Source: an uncultured Haemophilus sp.
GTDB lineage: Bacteria > Pseudomonadota > Gammaproteobacteria > Enterobacterales > Pasteurellaceae
Reading direction: 5' to 3'
Assembly (NCBI RefSeq): GCF_905207935.1
Contig: NZ_CAJLNI010000008.1
Location: forward strand, 1-28,590
DNA: 28,590 nucleotides
A program made the position numbers and the translations under genes. The stretch's first letter is position 1, and each line of letters starts with the position of its first letter. The notes under the pieces were generated by a model, which saw nothing but the letters and a program-made list of their open reading frames with translations, was not told where the DNA came from and did not search any database. Shown here one piece after another: positions 1 to 9,841 of the stretch.

Positions 1-10
1 AAAAATCCTG

Positions 11-16
11 TATAAT
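11..16 (+). promoter_or_regulatory. possible -10 box before mukF
   Basis: A perfect TATAAT lies about 40 bases before the mukF start. A -35 box would lie at or beyond the window edge, so this rests on one hexamer in AT-rich DNA. No convincing Shine-Dalgarno sequence precedes the mukF ATG. Confidence 0.3.
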
Positions 17-56
17 CTCAAAAATTTTTTGTTCAATTTTAAGCTTTTGTAACCGA

Positions 57-1391
57 ATGATCGAAACCTCACAAACTATTCCTGAACTCGTCTCATGGGC
101 GAAAGAGCGGGAATTTTCGTTAAATCTGCCGACAGAGCGTTTAGTGTTTTTACTGGCTATTGCCATCTATAACAACGAACGTTTAGACGGTGAGATGTTA
201 GAAGCTGATTTAGTGGATATTTTCCGCCATACAGCCAATGCCTTTGACCAATCAACGGATGCGATTGCCACTCGTGCCAATAATGCTATTAATGAATTGG
301 TGAAGCAGCGTTTTCTTAACCGTTTCAGCAGTGAATTTACTGAAGGGCTTTCCATTTATCGTCTCACTCCTTTAGGTGTTGGCGTATCAGATTATTATAT
401 TCGTCAGCGTGAGTTTTCTGCGTTGCGTCTTTCTGTGCAGCTTTCTATTGTGGCTGATGAAATTCAGCGTGCATCTGATGCAGCAGAAGAAGGTGCAGCA
501 AAAGGGGAGAATGAGCATTTTTGGCGTCGGAATGTTTTCGCTCCGTTAAAATATTCTGTGGCAGAGATTTTCGATAGCATTGATTTATCACAACGTGTGA
601 TGGATGAAAATCAGCAAAGCATTAAGGAAGAAATTGCGAATTTGCTTACCAAAGATTGGCAAGCGGCAATTTCTAGCTGTGAACGTTTATTAGATGAAAC
701 CTCAGGCAATTTACGTGAGTTACAAGATACCTTAAATGCCGCAGGTGATAAGTTACAGGCTCAATTATTACGTATTCAAGATTGTGTAATTGGCCATGAT
801 GAGCTGTATTTTATTGAACAATTAATTACCGATTTACAATCCAAGCTTGACCGCATTATTAGCTGGGGGCAACAAGCCATCGATTTATGGATTGGTTATG
901 ACCGTCACGTGCATAAATTTATCCGTACCGCCATTGATATGGATAAAAACCGTGTATTCTCACAACGCTTGCGTAATTCTATCCATAGCTATTTCGATCA
1001 TCCTTGGTTCTTGTGGACTGCTCAAGCGGAACGTTTGGTCGATCTGCGTGATGAAGAAATGGTATTACGTGAAGATGATGCATTGGGTGAATTACCTGAA
1101 GAGTTGCAATATGAGTCTTTGGCTGATTTACATGATCAAATCGTCGAGCATATGCAAGGCTTACTCATTCAATACCGTGAAAATAATCGTCCAATTGATT
1201 TAAGTTTGGTCTTAAAAGAACAATTAGAGGCTTATCCACTTTCCCGTCATTTTGATGTGGCACGTATTATTGTGGATCAAGCAGTGCGTTTAGGTATGGC
1301 AAATGATGATTTAGCCGGTATTTATCCGCAATGGCAGGAAATTAACGATTACGGCGCAGAAGTACAAGCGCATGTGATTGATAAATATTAA
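57..1391 (+). CDS. mukF: MukF, kleisin subunit of the MukBEF condensin
   Basis: MukF is the kleisin of the MukBEF chromosome condensin. It links the two MukB heads and binds MukE dimers. The 444-residue product matches the usual length (about 440). The N-terminal third looks like the winged-helix dimerisation domain, with the run LPTERLVFLLAIAIYNNE near residue 25. A helical middle follows, and a C-terminal part that would contact the MukB head. It heads a tight mukF-mukE-mukB cluster, with 46 bases before mukE and a 1-base overlap between mukE and mukB, so the three are very likely co-transcribed. The ATG at 57 has a weak ribosome site but begins the expected N-terminus. Assignment rests on recognised sequence and gene order. 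Confidence 0.95.
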   Translation: MIETSQTIPELVSWAKEREFSLNLPTERLVFLLAIAIYNNERLDGEMLEADLVDIFRHTANAFDQSTDAIATRANNAINELVKQRFLNRFSSEFTEGLSIYRLTPLGVGVSDYYIRQREFSALRLSVQLSIVADEIQRASDAAEEGAAKGENEHFWRRNVFAPLKYSVAEIFDSIDLSQRVMDENQQSIKEEIANLLTKDWQAAISSCERLLDETSGNLRELQDTLNAAGDKLQAQLLRIQDCVIGHDELYFIEQLITDLQSKLDRIISWGQQAIDLWIGYDRHVHKFIRTAIDMDKNRVFSQRLRNSIHSYFDHPWFLWTAQAERLVDLRDEEMVLREDDALGELPEELQYESLADLHDQIVEHMQGLLIQYRENNRPIDLSLVLKEQLEAYPLSRHFDVARIIVDQAVRLGMANDDLAGIYPQWQEINDYGAEVQAHVIDKY

Positions 1392-1437
1392 TTTCGTGGC
1401 TTACCCAAAAACGAATTCATAAAATGAGAAATTAACC

Positions 1438-2190
1438 ATGACAGATATTCAAGATGTAATTTCCCCGAAATTGGCAAATGCCATTGCAAATCCTATTTTC
1501 CCGGCAGTGGACAGCTTATTGCGTTCAGGTCGCCATATCAGCACAGATCAATTAGATAATCATGCTTTTTTAATGGATTTCCAAAATGAGTTGGATGGCT
1601 TTTATCGCCGCTACAACGTGGAATTGATTCGCGCACCTGAAGGCTTTTTCTATTTACGTCCGAAAGCGACGACGTTAATTGCCCGTTCAGTGCTTTCCGA
1701 ATTAGAAATGTTGGTTGGGAAAGTGCTTTGCTATTTGTATTTAAGTCCAGAACGTTTGGCACAGCAAGGTATCTTCAGTACACAAGAAGTCTATGATGAA
1801 TTACTGAATTTAGCAGACGAAGGTAAATTATTGAAAGCCGTCAATCAACGTTCCAGCGGTTCGGATTTAGATAAGCAAAAATTATCTGAAAAAGTACGTG
1901 CAGCGATCGGCCGTTTACGCCGTTTAGGCATGATTCATACCGTAGGTGAACAGCATAGCGGTAAATTTACTATTTCAGAATCAGTTTTCCGTTTTGGGGC
2001 TGAAGTACGTTCTGGCGATGACCCGTTAGAAGCACAAGCTCGCTTAATTCGTGATGGGGAAGCGGCAACACCACAATCCCTCGAATTGGAAAAACAAGCA
2101 AAAGCGGCAAGCCATACTGATGACCTCGATGATGAAGAAAGTGCGGTCGAAATTGATGAAGAATTTGATGATGCAGGAGAACAAGAATAA
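1438..2190 (+). CDS. mukE: MukE, accessory subunit of the MukBEF condensin
   Basis: MukE is a dimeric winged-helix (KITE-type) protein that binds MukF and modulates MukB ATPase activity in chromosome segregation. The product is 250 residues, slightly longer than the roughly 230 of E. coli. Recognisable runs include NPIFPAVDSLLRSGRHI near residue 18 and VRAAIGRLRRLGMIH near residue 153. The tail after about residue 215 is strongly acidic (many D and E), as expected for MukE. Its TAA overlaps the mukB ATG by one base (TAATG), which implies translational coupling and keeps the stoichiometry of the complex. Confidence 0.95.
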   Translation: MTDIQDVISPKLANAIANPIFPAVDSLLRSGRHISTDQLDNHAFLMDFQNELDGFYRRYNVELIRAPEGFFYLRPKATTLIARSVLSELEMLVGKVLCYLYLSPERLAQQGIFSTQEVYDELLNLADEGKLLKAVNQRSSGSDLDKQKLSEKVRAAIGRLRRLGMIHTVGEQHSGKFTISESVFRFGAEVRSGDDPLEAQARLIRDGEAATPQSLELEKQAKAASHTDDLDDEESAVEIDEEFDDAGEQE

Positions 2191-5100
2191 TGTCTGATGT
2201 ATTAGAACTTGAAAACGAAATCTATCAAGACGAACCTGAGCAATCAACTGAACAGGTTGAAGAAGAATTTACTGCTCCTGTATTAAACCAACATAATGGG
2301 GTAGAACGTGGTAAATTCCGTTCACTAACCTTAATTAACTGGAATGGTTTCTTTGCCCGTACCTTTGATTTGGATGAATTGGTGACCACACTTTCGGGTG
2401 GTAACGGTGCCGGTAAATCAACAACCATGGCGGGTTTTGTGACAGCGTTGATTCCAGACTTAACCTTATTACATTTCCGTAATACCACAGAAGCCGGCTC
2501 GACAGGCGGTTCGCGTGATAAAGGTTTGCACGGTAAATTGCGTCCAGGTGTGTGTTATGCGGTATTAGATACCATCAATTCTCGTCACCAACGAATTCTC
2601 GTTGGGGTGCGTCTGCAACAAATTGCGGGTCGTGATAAGAAAGTGGATTTAAAAACCTTCTCGATTCAAGGGGTAGAATTATCCTTAAATCCGACCGCAC
2701 TTTTCACCGAAACAGTCGGTGAACGTCAAGCTCGCGTACTCAATTTAAATGAATTAAAAGATAAAATTGAAAATCTTGGTGCGCAATTTAAGCAATATCA
2801 TTCCATCACCGATTATCACGGCATGATGTTTGATTTAGGTATTATTCCAAAACGCTTACGTAGTGCCTCAGACCGTAGCAAATTCTATAAACTAATCGAA
2901 GCTTCTTTATACGGTGGTATTTCCAGCGCTATTACCCGTTCTTTACGTGATTACTTATTGCCAGAAAACCTTGGTGTGCGCAAAGCCTTCCAAGATATGG
3001 AAAGTGCGTTACGTGAAAACCGCATGACCCTTGAAGCAATTAAAGTCACCCAATCTGACCGTGATTTATTCAAACATTTAATCACCGAAACCACTAATTA
3101 TGTGGCATCAGATTATATGCGTAATGCCAATGAACGCCGTGGCAATATCGAAGCGGCTCTGGGTTTCCGTCGTGATTGGTATAAAGCAAAAGCTGAGCAA
3201 GAGTTATCACAGCATCGCTTAATTGACTTAAGCCGTGAAGCTGCAGAATTGGCAGAAAATGAACGTACTTTAGAAGTCGATCACCAAAGTGCGGCAGACC
3301 ATCTAAACTTGGTATTAAATGCGTTACGTCATCAAGAAAAAGTATCGCGCTATCAAGAAGACGTAGCTGAGCTTACAGAAAAATTAGAAGAACAAAAAAT
3401 GGTTGTGGAAACCGCAACCGAACAGCTTGAAGAAAGCCAAGCACAATTTGAGCAAACTGAACTTGAAATTGACCAAGTGCGTGCGCAACTTGCGGATTAT
3501 CAACAAGCATTAGATGCACAACAAACCCGTGCATTGCAATATCAACAAGCGATTGCCGCGCTTGAAAAAGCGAAAACCTTATGTGGTTTAGCGGATTTAA
3601 GCGTGAAAAATGCGGAAGATTATCAAGCGGAATTTGCAGCCCATGCAGAAAGTCTTACCGAGCAAGTGCTTGAGTTAGAGCATAAAATGTCTATTTCTGA
3701 AGCGGCAAAATCACAATTTGATAAGGCCTATCAGTTAGTGTGCAAAATTGCCGGTGATGTGCCTCGTTCAAGTGCTTGGGAAAGTGCTAAAGAATTATTG
3801 CGTGAATATCCAACACAAAAAATTCAAGCTCAACAAACACCTCAATTACGCGCAAAATTACATGAGTTAGAACAGCGCTATGCTCAACAACAAAGTGCGG
3901 TTAAATTATTGGCTGATTTTAATCAACGTGCTGATTTATCTTTAGAAACCGCTGATGAACTCGAAGCATACCACGCTGAACAAGAAGAACTCATTGAAAG
4001 TTTGAATGAAGAACTTGCTGAGCAAGTAGAAAATCGTTCAACCTTGCGTCAAAAACGTGAAAGTTTGACCGCACTTTACGAAGAAAATGCTCGTAAAGCA
4101 CCGGCTTGGTTAACTGCTCAAGCCGCTTTAGAACGTTTACAAGAGCAAAGTGGTGAAACCTTCGAGCATAGCCAAGATGTGATGCATTTTATGCAATCAC
4201 AATTGGTGAAAGAACGTGAGCTGACTATTCAACGTGACAATTTAGAGAAGCAACGTCAACAATTAGATGAGCAAATTTCTCGTCTAAGCCAACCAGATGG
4301 TTCTGAAGATGCTCGCTTAAATGTGCTTGCAGAACGTTTTGGTGGGGTATTGCTTTCTGAATTATATGATGATGTACCAATTGAAGATGCACCTTATTTC
4401 TCGGCACTTTATGGTCCAGCGCGTCATGCTATTGTTGTGCGTGATCTCAACACGGTACGCGAACAATTAGCTAATTTAGAAGATTGTCCAGACGATTTAT
4501 ATTTAATCGAAGGTGACCCAAATGCCTTTGATGACAGCGTACTTTCAGCCCAAGAGCTTGAAATGGGCGTTGTGGTGCAAGTATCTGATCGTGAATTGCG
4601 TTATTCAAAATTCCCGCAAATTCCATTATTCGGCCGTGCTGCACGTGAAAAACATTTAGAAGAATTACAAGCTAAACGTGATGAAATTGCGGAAGAATAC
4701 GCACAAATCGCCTTTGATGTACAAAAATGTCAACGTTTACACGAACACTTTAGTCAATTTGTTGGCTTACATCTAGCGCTTGCGTTCCAACCAAACCCAG
4801 AAGAGGTGATGGCAGAAATCAATCAAGAACGTAATGAGATCGAGCGTGAGCTAAATCAACTTTCAAGCACTGAACAACAAATTCGCATTAAATTGGATAA
4901 TGCCAAAGAAAAAATGCAATTGTTGAATAAGTTAATGCCGCAGCTTAACTTGCTTGCTGATGAAGAATTACTTGATCGCATTGAAGAATGCCGCGAACAA
5001 TTAGACATCGCAGAGCAAGATGAAAGCTTTATTCGTCAACATGGCGTTGCGTTGTCACAATTAGAACCGATTGCAAATACCTTACAAAGTGACCCAGAAA

Positions 5101-6707
5101 ACTATGAACGCTTAAAAGCTGATTTAACCCAAGCGATTGAACGTCAAAAACAAGTACAGCAACGTGTATTTGCTTTAGCGGATGTAGTACAACGTAAAAA
5201 TCACTTCAGTTATGAAGATGCGGGGCAAGCAGAAACATCAGAACTTAATGAGCAACTTCGTCAACGTTTGGAACAATTGCAGACACAACGTGATACTCAA
5301 CGTGAACAATTACGTCAAAAACAAAGTCAATTTGCACAATACAACCAAGTATTTATTCAATTGCAAAGTTCTTATGACAGTAAAAATCAATTGTTAAAAG
5401 AATTAATCGCTGAGATTGGTGAATTGGGTGTGCGTGCTGATGAAGGAGCAGAGGAACGTGCAAGAAATCGCCGTGATGAGTTGTATCAACAACTTTCAAC
5501 CAGCCGTCAACGTCGTTCTTATGTCGAAAAACAATTAACACTCATTGAAAGTGAAGCGGAGAACTTAAATAAACGTATTCGCAAAGCAGAACGTGACTAC
5601 AAAACGCAACGTGAGTTAGTTGTGGCAGCAAAAGTCAGCTGGTGCGTGGTTCTGCGTTTATCTCGTAATTCCGATGTGGAAAAACGACTCAATCGTCGTG
5701 AGTTAGCTTATTTATCTGCTGATGATTTACGTTCAATGTCGGATAAAGCCTTAGGTGCGTTACGTACTGCAGTGGCTGATAATGAATATCTCCGCGATGC
5801 ATTGCGTATTTCTGAAGACAGCCGTAAACCAGAAAATAAAGTCCGCTTCTTCATTGCTGTCTATCAACATCTTCGTGAACGTATTCGTCAGGATATTATT
5901 AAAACAGATGATCCGATTGATGCAATTGAGCAAATGGAAATTGAGCTTAATCGCTTAACAGAAGAATTGACTGGCCGTGAGAAAAAATTGGCGATCAGTT
6001 CTGAAAGTGTGGCGAATATTATGCGTAAAACCATTCAACGTGAACAAAACCGTATTCGTATGTTGAACCAAGGTCTACAAAATATTGCCTTCGGTCAGGT
6101 AAAATCAGTACGTTTAGTGGTCAATATTCGCGATACACATGCGATGTTGCTTGATGCGCTATCAGGCAAACAGGAAGAATATCAAGATTTATTTAGTGAT
6201 AATCGTATTACCTTCTCTGAAGCCATTGCGAAACTTTATCAACGCATTAACCCGCATATTGATATGGGGCAACGAACAGCACAAACTATCGGCGAAGAAT
6301 TATTGGATTACCGTAATTACCTTGAGCTAGAGGTTGAAGTTTTCCGTGGGGCTGATGGTTGGTTACGTGCTGAAAGTGGCGCATTATCGACAGGTGAAGC
6401 GATCGGTACTGGTATGTCTATCTTATTAATGGTTGTACAAAGCTGGGAAGAGGAAAGCCGCCGAATTCGCGGTAAAGACATCGTTCCATGTCGTTTACTT
6501 TTCTTGGATGAGGCTGCGCGTTTGGATGGTAAATCTATTTCCACCTTGTTCGAACTTTGCGAACGTTTGGATATGCAATTACTCATCGCTGCGCCAGAGA
6601 ATATTAGCCCTGAAAAAGGGACAACCTATAAACTGGTGCGTAAAATCGCCGGCAACCAAGAACAAGTTCATGTGGTTGGTTTGCGTGGCTTTGGCGCAAC
6701 AGAGTAG
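2190..6707 (+). CDS. mukB: MukB, SMC-like ATPase of the MukBEF condensin
   Basis: MukB is the SMC-like motor that extrudes and organises chromosomal DNA; its hinge region also binds topoisomerase IV. The product is 1505 residues. A Walker A motif (GGNGAGKST) lies near residues 70-78. A long coiled coil follows, with the hinge around residues 700-825 (AERFGGVLLSELYDD and onward) and a second coil. The ABC signature LSTGEAIGTGMSIL is near 1397 and Walker B (LLFLDEAARLD) near 1436, so both ATPase halves are intact. Compared with E. coli MukB, which starts at about the ERGKFRSL run, this protein has some 38 extra acidic N-terminal residues. No alternative in-frame start codon is seen close to that run, so the extension looks genuine. 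A terminator follows directly. Confidence 0.97.
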   Translation: MSDVLELENEIYQDEPEQSTEQVEEEFTAPVLNQHNGVERGKFRSLTLINWNGFFARTFDLDELVTTLSGGNGAGKSTTMAGFVTALIPDLTLLHFRNTTEAGSTGGSRDKGLHGKLRPGVCYAVLDTINSRHQRILVGVRLQQIAGRDKKVDLKTFSIQGVELSLNPTALFTETVGERQARVLNLNELKDKIENLGAQFKQYHSITDYHGMMFDLGIIPKRLRSASDRSKFYKLIEASLYGGISSAITRSLRDYLLPENLGVRKAFQDMESALRENRMTLEAIKVTQSDRDLFKHLITETTNYVASDYMRNANERRGNIEAALGFRRDWYKAKAEQELSQHRLIDLSREAAELAENERTLEVDHQSAADHLNLVLNALRHQEKVSRYQEDVAELTEKLEEQKMVVETATEQLEESQAQFEQTELEIDQVRAQLADYQQALDAQQTRALQYQQAIAALEKAKTLCGLADLSVKNAEDYQAEFAAHAESLTEQVLELEHKMSISEAAKSQFDKAYQLVCKIAGDVPRSSAWESAKELLREYPTQKIQAQQTPQLRAKLHELEQRYAQQQSAVKLLADFNQRADLSLETADELEAYHAEQEELIESLNEELAEQVENRSTLRQKRESLTALYEENARKAPAWLTAQAALERLQEQSGETFEHSQDVMHFMQSQLVKERELTIQRDNLEKQRQQLDEQISRLSQPDGSEDARLNVLAERFGGVLLSELYDDVPIEDAPYFSALYGPARHAIVVRDLNTVREQLANLEDCPDDLYLIEGDPNAFDDSVLSAQELEMGVVVQVSDRELRYSKFPQIPLFGRAAREKHLEELQAKRDEIAEEYAQIAFDVQKCQRLHEHFSQFVGLHLALAFQPNPEEVMAEINQERNEIERELNQLSSTEQQIRIKLDNAKEKMQLLNKLMPQLNLLADEELLDRIEECREQLDIAEQDESFIRQHGVALSQLEPIANTLQSDPENYERLKADLTQAIERQKQVQQRVFALADVVQRKNHFSYEDAGQAETSELNEQLRQRLEQLQTQRDTQREQLRQKQSQFAQYNQVFIQLQSSYDSKNQLLKELIAEIGELGVRADEGAEERARNRRDELYQQLSTSRQRRSYVEKQLTLIESEAENLNKRIRKAERDYKTQRELVVAAKVSWCVVLRLSRNSDVEKRLNRRELAYLSADDLRSMSDKALGALRTAVADNEYLRDALRISEDSRKPENKVRFFIAVYQHLRERIRQDIIKTDDPIDAIEQMEIELNRLTEELTGREKKLAISSESVANIMRKTIQREQNRIRMLNQGLQNIAFGQVKSVRLVVNIRDTHAMLLDALSGKQEEYQDLFSDNRITFSEAIAKLYQRINPHIDMGQRTAQTIGEELLDYRNYLELEVEVFRGADGWLRAESGALSTGEAIGTGMSILLMVVQSWEEESRRIRGKDIVPCRLLFLDEAARLDGKSISTLFELCERLDMQLLIAAPENISPEKGTTYKLVRKIAGNQEQVHVVGLRGFGATE

Positions 6708-6713
6708 TTTTTT

Positions 6714-6740
6714 AAAGCGGTCAAAGCAATTGGCCGCTTT
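6714..6740 (+). terminator. rho-independent terminator after mukB
   Basis: AAAGCGG (6714-6720) pairs with CCGCTTT (6734-6740), extended inward by a wobble and one further pair, and is followed by more T residues. It lies just after the mukB stop and closes the muk operon. Confidence 0.75.
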
Positions 6741-6776
6741 TTTCATTGTTATTTTTATGAGAATTTAGGACGAATT

Positions 6777-7649
6777 ATGCACAATCTTATTTTTGCCATT
6801 CTATGTAGTGTTGCCGTATCGGTGTTACTTAAAGTTGCTCGCAAGAAAAACATCATTATTGAACAAGCCATTGCGTTTAATTATATCGTCGCTATTTCAT
6901 TAAGCTATTTCTTACTCAAACCTGATTTTAAAGGATTGGAATTTACTGAATATTTAGCACAAAGTGATAGTACACCTATTTTCCTGGCATTAGGTATTTT
7001 ATTACCAACCGTATTTATCATTATGTCTAAAGCAGTTGAATTTGCGGGTATCGTGCGTTCAGATGCAGCACAACGCTTATCGTTATTTCTACCGATTGTT
7101 GCCTCTTTTATTATCTTCCATGAAACATTAAGTCAGCCAAAAATCGTTGGCATTATTTTAGCATTCATCGGTTTATTTTGTATTTTGAACAAATCAAATG
7201 AACAAAGTGCGGTCACTTTTAAAGGTGTTTTAGGCTTAATTGGTGTTTGGTTTGGTTATGGCACCATTGATATTTTATTTAAACAAGTGGCCAAAAGCGG
7301 GGGAGTATTCCCAACTACATTATTCATCGCTTTCTCATTAGCCGCTTGTGTCATGTTCCTGTATTTATTCCTCAAACGCACTCAATGGACTGTGCCAAGC
7401 TTTATTGGTGGAATTATTTTAGGTGTATTGAATTTCTTCAACATCCTGTTTTACATTAAAGCGCACCAAAGTTTTGGACAAAATCCAACCTTAGTTTTTG
7501 CGGGAATGAACATTGGTGTGATTTGTTTAGGCACCATCACCGGCGCATTTTTCTTTAAAGAAAAAATCAGCAAAATCAACTGGTTTGGTGTTCTTGTCAG
7601 CCTTTCAGCAATTTTCTGTTTATATTATTTAGATAAAATTTTGGCTTAA
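6777..7649 (+). CDS. EamA/DMT-family inner-membrane transporter
   Basis: The 290-residue product is almost entirely hydrophobic, with roughly ten predicted membrane segments and short basic loops. That is the shape of the drug/metabolite transporter superfamily (EamA type, two five-helix repeats). The substrate cannot be read from sequence; relatives export amino acids, nucleosides or other metabolites. AGGAC about 8 bases upstream of the ATG serves as ribosome site. It lies between the muk terminator and sbcB, with only two bases before the sbcB ATG, so the two are probably co-transcribed without an obvious functional link. An uptake word lies inside the gene at 7205. Confidence 0.75.
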   Translation: MHNLIFAILCSVAVSVLLKVARKKNIIIEQAIAFNYIVAISLSYFLLKPDFKGLEFTEYLAQSDSTPIFLALGILLPTVFIIMSKAVEFAGIVRSDAAQRLSLFLPIVASFIIFHETLSQPKIVGIILAFIGLFCILNKSNEQSAVTFKGVLGLIGVWFGYGTIDILFKQVAKSGGVFPTTLFIAFSLAACVMFLYLFLKRTQWTVPSFIGGIILGVLNFFNILFYIKAHQSFGQNPTLVFAGMNIGVICLGTITGAFFFKEKISKINWFGVLVSLSAIFCLYYLDKILA

Positions 7650-7651
7650 TT

Positions 7652-9073
7652 ATGGCAAACGATTTTAGTTTTTTTATCTACGATTACGAAAGTTTTGGTA
7701 TCAATCCGGCAAGTGATCGTCCAGCACAATTTGCTGGTATTCGTACCGATGCAGATTTCAATATCATTGGCGAGCCTGTTATGTTGTATTGCAAGCAAAC
7801 CAATGATTATTTGCCTGCCCCAGAAGCCGTAATGGTCACAGGAATCACGCCACAAGAATGTAATGAAAAGGGGATTCCTGAACCTGAATTTGCCGCAAAA
7901 ATTCTAGCTGAGTTTTCACAACCGAATACTTGTGTGATGGGTTATAACAACATTCGTTATGACGATGAAATGACTCGTTATACCTTTTACCGCAATTTTA
8001 TTGATCCCTATGAATATAGCTGGAAAAATGGCAATTCTCGTTGGGATTTACTGGATTTGGTCCGGGCTTGCTATGCACTGCGTCCAGAAGGGATAAATTG
8101 GGCTTATGACGATGATGGTATGCCAAGCTTTCGCTTAGAAAAACTAACCAAAGCAAATGGTATTGAGCATGAAAATGCCCATGATGCGATGGCAGATGTG
8201 TATGCAACCATCGCTATGGCTAAATTAATCAAAGAAAAGCAGCCTAAATTATTTCAATTCTTCTTTGAGCATAGAGGTAAAAAGGAAATTGAGAAACTGA
8301 TCGACACCGCGGAAATGACACCATTAGTGCATGTTTCAGGTATGCTAGGGAATTATCGCGGCAATTGTGCTTGGGTAGCACCATTAGCATGGCATCCAAC
8401 TAATCAAAATGCCGTAATCGTCTGTGATTTATCAGGTGATATTGATAATTTACTCAGTAAAAGTGCGGTTGATTTGCGACAAGATTTATATACCAAGAAA
8501 AGTGAGCTAGAAGAAAGGGGAGTTTCATCAGTCCCATTGAAATTGGTTCATATTAATAAATGCCCAATTTTGGCGCCTGCAAAAACATTGCTGCCGGAAA
8601 ATGCGGCTCGTTTAGGGATAGATAGACAACATTGCTTAGATAATTTAGCAAAATTGCGTCAATCCTTAGATATACGCGAGAAAGTTATTGAAATCTTCTC
8701 AGAAGAGCGCGAATTTGAGCCGAGTGATAATGTAGAAACTGAGCTTTATAACGGTTTCTTTAGCAATGCGGATAAAAACAATATGGCTATTTTACGCGAT
8801 TTACCGCCTGAAAAATTAGCTGAGCATGGTTTAGCATTTGAAGATAAACGAATTCCTGAATTATTATTCCATTATCGTGCAAGACATTTCTACAAAACCC
8901 TAAATCGTGCTGAGCAAATCAAATGGCAAAAATATCGCCAACGTAAATTAGAACAAAGTGCGGTTAAATTTGAAGAAAGTTTACAACGGTTAGCAGAGGA
9001 ATATTCGGATAATCCAACCAAACTGAATTTACTACAACAGGTTTATGAATACGGTGCAAAACTGTTATCTTAA
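7652..9073 (+). CDS. sbcB: exodeoxyribonuclease I
   Basis: SbcB (ExoI) degrades single-stranded DNA 3' to 5' and acts in recombination and mismatch repair. The product has 473 residues, against 475 in E. coli. It carries the DEDDh exonuclease motifs: FIYDYESFG near residue 6 (first D and E), a central acidic motif in the MGYNNIRYDD run near residue 96, and HDAMADVYAT near residue 178 with the catalytic His and Asp. The C-terminal SH3-like and helical domains follow. The gene starts two bases after the transporter stop and is followed by a strong terminator. Uptake words lie at 8461 and 8956. Confidence 0.95.
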   Translation: MANDFSFFIYDYESFGINPASDRPAQFAGIRTDADFNIIGEPVMLYCKQTNDYLPAPEAVMVTGITPQECNEKGIPEPEFAAKILAEFSQPNTCVMGYNNIRYDDEMTRYTFYRNFIDPYEYSWKNGNSRWDLLDLVRACYALRPEGINWAYDDDGMPSFRLEKLTKANGIEHENAHDAMADVYATIAMAKLIKEKQPKLFQFFFEHRGKKEIEKLIDTAEMTPLVHVSGMLGNYRGNCAWVAPLAWHPTNQNAVIVCDLSGDIDNLLSKSAVDLRQDLYTKKSELEERGVSSVPLKLVHINKCPILAPAKTLLPENAARLGIDRQHCLDNLAKLRQSLDIREKVIEIFSEEREFEPSDNVETELYNGFFSNADKNNMAILRDLPPEKLAEHGLAFEDKRIPELLFHYRARHFYKTLNRAEQIKWQKYRQRKLEQSAVKFEESLQRLAEEYSDNPTKLNLLQQVYEYGAKLLS

Positions 9074-9115
9074 TCTTATACATATCGTGACATAGTCACA
9101 CAAATGCCAATCATC

Positions 9116-9152
9116 AAAAACGTAAATCTTAATCCCTGAGATTTACGTTTTT
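9116..9152 (+). terminator. strong terminator after sbcB
   Basis: A perfect 14-bp stem, with arms at 9116-9129 and 9139-9152 and a 9-base loop, ends in a T-rich run. The A-rich start of the first arm means it could also work on the other strand. Confidence 0.9.
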
Positions 9153-9639
9153 CTTTTTTAAATCTAATGATATTCACCTCATAAAATAACGCAGAATTCA
9201 CGTAGCGTTGTCATTATTTGATACATATAAACTTCTTTATTTTTTCCTTACATAACAACTTTAGAGTGTATAAATCATTATTTAATCTTGTTACAAGGTA
9301 TTACCAATCCAGATTTCACATTGCTTGAGCAGTATTCGTGACCTGTGCATAACTTTGTGATTTTATTAATACGTAGCTTTCACTAACCTTGTAATTGATT
9401 TCGTATAATGTATATTATGTTAAATTGTATGTGTAAATATGTCACAAATCAATATAAGTGACTATCCTATTTCATGCATTACTCAAAATAAGGTGATTTT
9501 GGGTTATGGATATAAAAGAAATAACTGGATGTCTTTGAGATGAAATAATTAAATTAGAATGAATTTTTGAGATAACGCTATGTGAATTCTGAATACAATT
9601 GCGTACATCAAATTCTGCAGATTTCATTATTCTTGATCT
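9153..9639. other. AT-rich stretch without a gene
   Basis: About 490 bases between the sbcB terminator and the Fur-box cluster. I see no reading frame with a credible start and ribosome site, no RNA gene and no clear repeat. It is very AT-rich, as expected for an extended upstream control region or for decayed DNA. Confidence 0.6.
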
Positions 9640-9688
9640 GATAATGAGAATTTATTTTACATATATCACATAAATGAGAATAATTAAC
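9640..9688. promoter_or_regulatory. two Fur-box-like sites upstream of the ferritin genes
   Basis: Two 19-base windows each match the Fur consensus GATAATGATAATCATTATC at 13 of 19 positions by hand alignment: 9640-9658 (starting GATAATGAGAAT) and 9670-9688. Both contain the word AATGAGAAT. A third copy of the word, inverted, sits in the downstream promoter (9748-9757). Fur control of ferritin genes is established in enterobacteria; here it is inferred from the motif only. Confidence 0.5.
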
Positions 9689-9741
9689 ATTGATTTCTCT
9701 TTTGTTATTAGTGACTTATAGAAATAATTTTAAAAAAATAC

Positions 9742-9770
9742 TTGACTATTCTCATTTGTGAGATTAGAAT
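9742..9770 (+). promoter_or_regulatory. sigma70 promoter of the ferritin operon, overlapped by a Fur-like word
   Basis: TTGACT (9742-9747) and TAGAAT (9765-9770) are separated by 17 bases, close to the sigma70 ideal. The spacer holds ATTCTCATTT (9748-9757), the complement of the Fur-like word found twice upstream, so iron-dependent control of this promoter is plausible. Confidence 0.7.
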
Positions 9771-9841
9771 GCACACCGATGACAAGTTAAGCAGTCTTGT
9801 TTTTATTTTTAATCTCTACTTAATAAGGAAAGGAGTTGGTT

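Noticed and set aside
847..1203. 118-residue frame inside mukF
   Set aside because: It is a shadow in another frame of a clearly conserved gene, with no ribosome site and no recognisable protein.
9087..9099. Palindrome GTGAC-ATA-GTCAC after sbcB
   Set aside because: A short 5-bp arm pair with no promoter or gene placed to use it and poor agreement with the CRP or FNR consensus.
9836..9841. TTG start two codons upstream of the first ferritin ATG
   Set aside because: It would put the AAAGGAG ribosome site directly against the start codon; the ATG at 9842 has ideal spacing and gives the family numbering of the metal ligands.
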